Positions 58,940 to 64,000 of a DNA stretch of 64,000 nt are shown here, piece by piece. Source of the stretch: Gaiellales bacterium (lineage in GTDB: Bacteria > Actinomycetota > Thermoleophilia > Gaiellales > JAICJC01); NCBI GenBank assembly GCA_036273515.1, contig DASUHM010000069.1:29309-93308 (forward strand), written 5' to 3'. Made by a program: the position numbers and the translations under genes. The notes under the pieces were generated by a model. It worked only from the letters and a program-made list of their open reading frames with translations. It had not been told where the DNA came from and made no database searches. Every line of letters begins with the position of its first letter. Position 1 is the first letter of the stretch.

Positions 58940-59386
58940 ATGAATGAGTGCTGGGAGCTCCTGTTCGACCTCCTGATGGCAGAGCGGGCCCGTTTTCCGG
59001 CGATTGCAGCCGAATTCGACCTCTCTCCGACCCAGGTGCACGTCCTGCGCCTGCTCGAGCCGGGGACGGCCGTGCCGATGGGCCGCCTGGCCGGCGGGCT
59101 CGGCTGCGACGCCTCGAACATCACCGGCGTCGTCGACCGGCTGGAAGCGCGCGGGCTCGTCGAGCGGCGGGCGGCCGAGCGCGACCGCCGGGTCAAGGTG
59201 CTCGTCGTCACCGAGCGCGGGCTCGACCTGCGCCGGCGCCTGCTCGTGCGCATGGCCGAGCCGCCCGAGCCGATCCGGCGGCTGTCGCCCGCCGACCAGC
59301 GTGCGCTGTCGCAGATCCTGCGCCGGGCGCTCGCCGAGCCGCTCGCTCAGCCGCCGAGCACGCCGCGCACCAGCCGGATCAGTTGA
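58940..59386 (+). CDS. MarR-family transcriptional regulator
   Basis: 148 aa: FDLSPTQVHVLRLLEPG, GGLGCDASNITGVVDRLEARGLVERRAAERDRRVKVLVVTERG is a complete winged HTH. ATG 58940 (MNECWELLFDLL) fits the family; upstream ATG 58919 is possible. The 67-bp gap to lon is AT-rich, with AAATATCC and GGAATATC around GCTGCAT as a candidate operator. It may regulate itself, lon, or the convergent export operon. Confidence 0.88.
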   Translation: MNECWELLFDLLMAERARFPAIAAEFDLSPTQVHVLRLLEPGTAVPMGRLAGGLGCDASNITGVVDRLEARGLVERRAAERDRRVKVLVVTERGLDLRRRLLVRMAEPPEPIRRLSPADQRALSQILRRALAEPLAQPPSTPRTSRIS

Positions 59387-59799
59387 TCCACCGGCACGCG
59401 GTCGGCCGCCGCGCGCAGGACGAGGCCCTCGATCTCGTTGATCGCACCGGCCCGCTGCCCGTCGGAGATCGCCCGCTCGAGCCCGGCCTTGGCGGCGTCG
59501 GCGATCTCGGCGGTCGAGAGGTCGTGGCGGCGGGCGAACTCCTTCAGCCGCGCCTCGCTCGTGAACGCGAGCAGGAGTGCCGGCTGGGAGACGTGCAGCT
59601 TGCAGGCGGCGCCGTCGAGCGCCGAGAGCGCCACCTCGTTCTCGAGGTCGCCGAAGTCGGAGACGTGGTGCCATGGCCGCGGCCGGCACGGGCTGGGCAC
59701 GCTCGCCGGTGCGTAGTCGCGCCCGCCCAGCAGGAGATAGGAGCCGACGAGCGCCACCGCCGCGACGAGCGCGATCACCGGCCAGCGCAGGGTCGTCAT
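59347..59799 (-). CDS. Membrane-anchored protein at end of export operon
   Basis: 150 aa. A single N-terminal TM helix (TLRWPVIALVAAVALVGSYLLL), a Cys-containing linker (SPCRPRPW, AACKLHVS), then a helical soluble domain (SEARLKEFARRHDLSTAEIADAAKAGLERA...). It starts at ATG 59799, overlapping the MFS stop (ATGA), and its tail overlaps the MarR gene by 40 nt. It may be an accessory of the MFS/MmpL transporters. No family recognised. Confidence 0.7.
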   Translation of the reverse strand: MTTLRWPVIALVAAVALVGSYLLLGGRDYAPASVPSPCRPRPWHHVSDFGDLENEVALSALDGAACKLHVSQPALLLAFTSEARLKEFARRHDLSTAEIADAAKAGLERAISDGQRAGAINEIEGLVLRAAADRVPVDQLIRLVRGVLGG

Positions 59800-61184
59800 G
59801 TCGCCGCCTCCCACCGGCTCAGGCCGATCGGCACGAGCGCGAGCAGCGCGATCACGGACGCCACCAGGAACGAGCGCGAGAAGGCGTGCGTCGCCGCCCG
59901 CCGCACCTGGTCGTTCAGCTGATGGTGCAGGTGCGCATAGACCGGGACGTCGGCGCCGCTCGGATGCTGGGCGCGGAAGGCGGGGGCGAGGTCGGGCAGG
60001 CGGTTGTCGGCCTCCCGGAGCCGGCGGCCGATCGCCTCGCCGAGCCGCAGCTTGGCGTCGAAGGAGAGCGCCGAGTTCACGACGAGCGCCGTCCCCGCCC
60101 GCTCGGCCGCCGCCTGCTGGGCGAGCAGGTCGGTCGTGAAGATCGGCGTCAGGATGAGCAGGCCGATCACCACTCCGGCGTGGCGGGCGCCGATCGTCCA
60201 GCCGCCCTGGATCGCCTGCGGCCCGGGCGCGGCGAGGGCGTCGCCGGTCAGGCCGGGGAGCGTGAGCGCGAGCCCGCAGCCGATCAGCACCTGCGGCGCG
60301 AGCGTCCAGCCGATGTCGGCCGACGGAACGAGCGCGAGCGCGGCCAGGCCGCCGGCGATCAGGATCACCCCGCCCGCCGCCGGCCCGCGCGAGAGCTTCG
60401 CCGGCGGCACCAGCCGGCCCGTGACGAGCGCGGCCGCCGGGATGGTCGAGACGACCGCGGCCGCCTCCAGCGGGTCGAGGTTCCAGCCCCGCACGAGCAT
60501 CAGCACGAGCAGGAAGAGGGCGGCGGTGAGCGCCGCCGAGACGAGCCCCAGCGCGAGGTTCGGCGAGATGAGCGGGCGGGCGCGGCCGGGCTTCTCGCCG
60601 GCCGATGCGCGCAGGCCGCCCCGCAGGAGCAGGAAGAGCAGCGGCACGAGTGCGAGCGGCACCTGGGCGGCGAACACGCCCCTCCAGGTGAACGCCTGCG
60701 TGAGCGCGCCGCCGGCGGCCGGGCCGAGCGCCGCGCCGGCGGCTGCGGCCGCCGCCCAGGCCGTGGCCCCGCGCCGCCGCGATCCGCTCGCGTCCTGCAT
60801 CAGCGCCAGCGCGGCGCACACGACGGCCGCGCCGCTCACCGCCTGGACGCAGCGCGCCGCGATCAGCAGGTCGAAGTTCCCGGCGGCCGCGCAGACGGCC
60901 GAGGCGGCCGCGAAGCAGGCAAGCCCGACAGCGGCCACCCGGCCGGCCCCGGCGCGCACGGCGATGTAGGCGGCGGGCACCGCGGCGACGGCGAGGGCGA
61001 GGTTGAACGCCGTGATCACCCACGCGACGCGCTCGATCGACACGTCGAACGAGGACAGCAGGTCGGGGAGCGCAAGCACGACCACCGACGAGTCGGCCAG
61101 CACGGTGGCCACGGCGATGGCGAGGCCCAGGCTGAGCGGGAGCGATCTGACCCCCGGGATGGTATGCGTGCTACTGCTCGCCAT
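59796..61184 (-). CDS. MFS transporter
   Basis: 462 aa. Seen: VLADSSVVVLALPDLLSSF in TM1, AVRAGAGRVAAVGL in the TM2-3 loop and LMQDASGSRRRGATAWAAAAAAGAALGPAAGGAL around TM5, as in DHA2-type exporters. About 12-14 TM helices with a long extracytoplasmic stretch before the last helix (LREADNRLPDLAPAFRAQ). It starts 14 nt inside the mmpL gene. Exporter partner of the MmpL protein. Confidence 0.88.
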   Translation of the reverse strand: MASSSTHTIPGVRSLPLSLGLAIAVATVLADSSVVVLALPDLLSSFDVSIERVAWVITAFNLALAVAAVPAAYIAVRAGAGRVAAVGLACFAAASAVCAAAGNFDLLIAARCVQAVSGAAVVCAALALMQDASGSRRRGATAWAAAAAAGAALGPAAGGALTQAFTWRGVFAAQVPLALVPLLFLLLRGGLRASAGEKPGRARPLISPNLALGLVSAALTAALFLLVLMLVRGWNLDPLEAAAVVSTIPAAALVTGRLVPPAKLSRGPAAGGVILIAGGLAALALVPSADIGWTLAPQVLIGCGLALTLPGLTGDALAAPGPQAIQGGWTIGARHAGVVIGLLILTPIFTTDLLAQQAAAERAGTALVVNSALSFDAKLRLGEAIGRRLREADNRLPDLAPAFRAQHPSGADVPVYAHLHHQLNDQVRRAATHAFSRSFLVASVIALLALVPIGLSRWEAAT

Positions 61185-63387
61185 CGACGGCGATGCGGCG
61201 GCCGCGGGCCAGCGCCCCGCCGGGCCATCCGCTCACCTCGCCGAAGAGCGAGACGAGCGACGAGACGAGGAACGGCCGCACGATGAACGTGTCGAGCAGG
61301 ATCCCGACCGCCATCGTGAACGCGAGCTCGCGGAACGCCCGCACCTCGACAATCGCGAGCATTCCGAAGCTCGCCGCCAGGGTGATGCCGGCGGTGCGGA
61401 CGGCGGCGGCGGTGCGGGCGGGCGCGATCCGCAGCGCCTCGCGCAGCGGCCGCACCCGTGCCTCCTGCCACACCCGGCCGGCGACGAAGACGTTGTAGTC
61501 CGACCCCAACGACACGAGCAGGACGCCGGCCGCGAACGGCACGTAGTAGGTGAGCTCGCCGTATCCGAGCAGCGTCTGGAACGTCCAGGTGCTGATGCCG
61601 ATCGCGGCCGCGACGGAGAGCGCGCTCGCCGCGACGAGCAGCACGGGCGCGATCAGCGCGCGCAGGAAGATGACGAGCAGCACGAGGTTCACCACCAGCA
61701 CGGCGGCCACGACGCGGACGAGGTCGCCGCGCATCGCGGCGACCGTGTCATGAGCGACGGGGCCGTCTCCGGCGAGCGCCGTGTGCGGCCGGCCCAGCCC
61801 GGCCCGCGCGGCCAGCGCCGGTAGCCGCCCGCGCAGCGCTCCCACCTGGTCGATCGCGGTGGCGCCGTAGGGGTCGGTTCGGTAGGCGACGAGCAGCCGG
61901 GCGGCACCGCCCGACGCGCTCGTGAGCACGTCGTCGCCCCGCACGAACCGTGTGTCATCCGGGCCGACGACCGCGGCGACGCCGGGCTGCCGGCGCAGCT
62001 CGCTCTCCAGGCGGGCGAGGCCGTCCGTCTCGTCGGCGATCCCGGACCGGGCGACGATGGCCTGGGCCGGCGCCAGCATCCCGGGCGCGAAACCGCGCCC
62101 GGCGTCCTCGGCACCGACCCGCTCCTGGGCGCTCGCGGGCAGGCCCGGGATGGTGGTCACGCCCAGCTTCGCCTCGCGCACCTCCGCTGCGGCGAAGGCC
62201 AGCCCGGCCGCGCAGGCGAGCCCGATCACGAGCGCCGCCGACCGGTGCGAGATCAGCCGGGCGAGGTAGTTCCGGCCCCGGGCGGGGACGGGCTCCGTCC
62301 CGGCCTCGACCGGCACGGGCGGCCGCGGCCAGTAGAGCGCCCGGCCGCAGATGGCGAGGGCCGCAGGCACGAGCGTGACCGCGACCAGGACAGCGGCGGC
62401 GACGGACAGCGCCAGCGCCGGGCCGAGCTCCTGCAGCACCTGCGTGCGGGCGACGAGGAGCGCCAGCAGGCTGGCGGCGAGAATCGCGCCGCCGGCGAGC
62501 ACGATCGGGGTCGTCTCGGCGGTGGCCCGCTGCGCCGCGTCCAGCCGTGAGCTGCCCTGGAGCGTCTTCGTATGGGCGTTCGCGAGGTAGAAGACGCAGT
62601 AGTCCGTGACGATGCCGAGCACGAGCGCGACGAGCAGCGGCCGCAGCAGCGACGGCTGCTCGAGCCCGGCCCGCCGGGTGGCGTGGCTCACGGCCTGCTG
62701 TGCCATCGTGTACGCGGTGCCGACGGCCGCGAGCGTGAGCAGGGGCGCCCCCAGCGCGCGGAAGCGGACGCCCACGAGCAGAGCGATGATGAGCACCGTC
62801 GCGCCCTCGATCCAGGGCAGCGCGTCATCGACGAGGCCGCCCTCGTGCACCTCGGCCGGCAGGATCCCGGTGACATGGCCGCCGCCGCTCCGCAGGCCGT
62901 TCGCGCCGTCGATCTGGCGCGCGACCGGCAGCGACGGCGGGAACGCGAGGTAGGTGATCGCGGTCGTGCCGGTCTCCCGCGAGCCCGGGACGACGCCGCG
63001 GGCGTTGATCACGGGCACCGCAACCGGCCCCGAGCCGGGGTGCGCGCGGGCCTTGCGGTCGACGCGGGCGGCCGCCGAGACGATCCCCGACACGGTCGCG
63101 CGTGAGAGCCCGTTCGGATCGCGGTGCACGACCGCGACCTCGGTGGTCAGCGGTGCACGGAAGTGCTGCAGGGCGAACGCGTTCGCCCGCACGGCCGGCG
63201 AATGCTTGGGGATGAGGGAGACGAGGTTGTCGGGCGGCTGGACCGGGGCGGGGAGCACGAACGCTGCATAGGCGACGGCGACCGCCCATGCGATCACGAT
63301 CGGCCATCGGAGCTTGACGATCGTCCAGGCGTATACGCGCGGAAGCCGGCCGGTGGTGCGGCCGGACTCGGCGGGGATCTCCGACAT
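61171..63387 (-). CDS. MmpL/RND-family lipid or small-molecule transporter
   Basis: 738 aa. Two copies of the MMPL unit: TM1 at about 28-46, an extracytoplasmic domain, TM2-6 (about 195-360, with GIVTDYCVFYLANAH as the Gly-x3-Asp-Tyr proton-relay motif), then the second half with SLGSDYNVFVAGRVW as its equivalent. Length and symmetry are typical. MmpL proteins export lipids and siderophores using the proton gradient. First gene of the MFS/anchor-protein operon. The C-terminal ~14 codons overlap the MFS start. Confidence 0.9.
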   Translation of the reverse strand: MSEIPAESGRTTGRLPRVYAWTIVKLRWPIVIAWAVAVAYAAFVLPAPVQPPDNLVSLIPKHSPAVRANAFALQHFRAPLTTEVAVVHRDPNGLSRATVSGIVSAAARVDRKARAHPGSGPVAVPVINARGVVPGSRETGTTAITYLAFPPSLPVARQIDGANGLRSGGGHVTGILPAEVHEGGLVDDALPWIEGATVLIIALLVGVRFRALGAPLLTLAAVGTAYTMAQQAVSHATRRAGLEQPSLLRPLLVALVLGIVTDYCVFYLANAHTKTLQGSSRLDAAQRATAETTPIVLAGGAILAASLLALLVARTQVLQELGPALALSVAAAVLVAVTLVPAALAICGRALYWPRPPVPVEAGTEPVPARGRNYLARLISHRSAALVIGLACAAGLAFAAAEVREAKLGVTTIPGLPASAQERVGAEDAGRGFAPGMLAPAQAIVARSGIADETDGLARLESELRRQPGVAAVVGPDDTRFVRGDDVLTSASGGAARLLVAYRTDPYGATAIDQVGALRGRLPALAARAGLGRPHTALAGDGPVAHDTVAAMRGDLVRVVAAVLVVNLVLLVIFLRALIAPVLLVAASALSVAAAIGISTWTFQTLLGYGELTYYVPFAAGVLLVSLGSDYNVFVAGRVWQEARVRPLREALRIAPARTAAAVRTAGITLAASFGMLAIVEVRAFRELAFTMAVGILLDTFIVRPFLVSSLVSLFGEVSGWPGGALARGRRIAVDGEQ

Positions 63388-63434
63388 GCCCGTTCACATG
63401 CCCGGGTGCGGCTCTCCGCAACCGGATCGCGCGG

Positions 63435-63440
63435 TACGCT
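63435..63440 (+). promoter_or_regulatory. -10 box TACGCT, leaderless start
   Basis: First base exactly 12 nt before the GTG at 63447. Confidence 0.5.
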
Positions 63441-63446
63441 CGGCCC

Positions 63447-64000
63447 GTGGTCGACCCGTTCTCGTTCCATCTGCCGGTCCGGATCCGGTTCGGCGAGGGC
63501 GCCGTCGCGGCACTGCCTGACGTCCTCGCCGAGCTGGGAGCGACGGCGCCGATCGTGGTCGTCGAGGCGCCCGTGGCCGCGCTCGCCGACGTCGCGCGGG
63601 CGATCGCGGGCCTCGACGTGTACGCCAAGCCGCCCGGCGAGCCCACCGTGGCGCTCGTGGACGCGCTGGTCACCCGGATGGACGCCCGGCCGCCCGACGC
63701 CGTCGTCGCGATCGGCGGTGGATCGGCGCTCGACCTGGCCAAGGCCGCCCGGGCCGCCCACTCGGGAGGCACGCCGTTCGCACGGCTGCTCGAGGGCGCG
63801 GCGACGGTGGCGGAGCCACACATCGGGCTCGTGACCGTGCCGACCACCTCGGGGACCGGATCCGAGGTGTCGGGGGGCGCGGTCGTGGTCGATCCGGCGA
63901 GTGGCCGCAAGCTCGGCGTCGCCTCGCCGCTCATGCGCGCGCAGCACGCGCTCGTCGACCCGCTCCTGACGCTCGGCCTCCCGCCCGCGGCGACGATGGG
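63447..64000 (+). CDS. Iron-containing alcohol dehydrogenase / maleylacetate reductase family (partial)
   Basis: The first 184 codons are visible; the 3' end is outside the window. Group III metal-dependent dehydrogenase: FHLPVRIRFGEGAVAALP, the dinucleotide site AIGGGSALDLAKAA, and PTTSGTGSEVSGGAVV, followed by the start of the metal-ligand helix region (ALVDPLLTLGLPP). The metal-binding His residues lie beyond the edge. GTG 63447 has no ribosome site but a TACGCT box 12 nt away. Substrate class undecided. Confidence 0.88.
   Translation, partial: MVDPFSFHLPVRIRFGEGAVAALPDVLAELGATAPIVVVEAPVAALADVARAIAGLDVYAKPPGEPTVALVDALVTRMDARPPDAVVAIGGGSALDLAKAARAAHSGGTPFARLLEGAATVAEPHIGLVTVPTTSGTGSEVSGGAVVVDPASGRKLGVASPLMRAQHALVDPLLTLGLPPAATM

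Overview
High-G+C (roughly 70% by eye) chromosomal DNA of an actinobacterium-like organism. An F420-type LLM oxidoreductase, a PucR regulator, ThyX instead of ThyA, GTG/TTG starts, and promoters with almost no leader all fit Actinobacteriota. A Thermoleophilia-type lineage is my best guess, but nothing here proves it. There is no rRNA, tRNA, CRISPR array, phage or intact transposase. Genes are densely packed, many with 4-nt ATGA/GTGA overlaps.

Layout. 1-2.8 kb: enolase-superfamily enzyme and alcohol dehydrogenase, then thyX. 2.8-4.2 kb: palindromic repeats, a wrecked acetyltransferase and a secreted repeat protein. 4.2-6.8 kb: TetR-MFS-glyoxalase operon with a perfect operator. 6.8-13.2 kb: Rpf-like cell-wall enzyme, PilZ protein, minimal zincin, a formaldehyde-dehydrogenase/MBL pair, a nucleotidyltransferase-fold protein and PucR. 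13.3-21.7 kb: one co-oriented run of deacetylase-fold enzyme, APC permease, two SDRs, ureohydrolase, phosphoesterase, second APC permease and second ureohydrolase, which reads as a catabolic island for a nitrogenous (guanidino, amide or imide) compound. 21.7-26 kb: lipoprotein, 2OG oxygenase, methionyl-tRNA synthetase with a candidate leader peptide, TMEM175 channel and a DUF1989 protein. 26-31 kb: an imperfect ~180-bp direct repeat, then dppA, cystathionine beta-synthase, a YcaQ-like glycosylase and a transsulfuration PLP enzyme. 31-36.3 kb: acetyltransferase, hidden small membrane protein, a thioredoxin-fold fusion protein, a UGSC-type selenoprotein read through TGA, and a MarR-ABC exporter operon. 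36-39.4 kb: formamidase-like hydrolase, kynureninase and an ArsR regulator. 39.4-48.5 kb: GGDEF-EAL protein, zinc ribbon, NfuA, ATP-grasp ligase, S9 peptidase, ROK kinase and a glutamine-synthetase-family ligase. 48.5-56.5 kb: mostly secreted or envelope proteins, a FluG-type amidohydrolase, an arylamine acetyltransferase and an LLM enzyme. 56.5-64 kb: Lon with a divergent MarR, an MFS-MmpL export operon and the start of an iron-type alcohol dehydrogenase.

Main points. (1) A selenocysteine gene at 33287-33823 with a UGA followed 11 nt later by a perfect 7-bp hairpin. (2) A recurrent TAnnnT box exactly 12 or 14 nt before start codons, implying leaderless or near-leaderless mRNAs. (3) Short palindromic repeats planted at gene 3' ends, which in five cases supply the stop codon. 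(4) Three intragenic CAATTG pairs with nearly constant spacing, spelled with rare codons. (5) A possible attenuation leader before metG.
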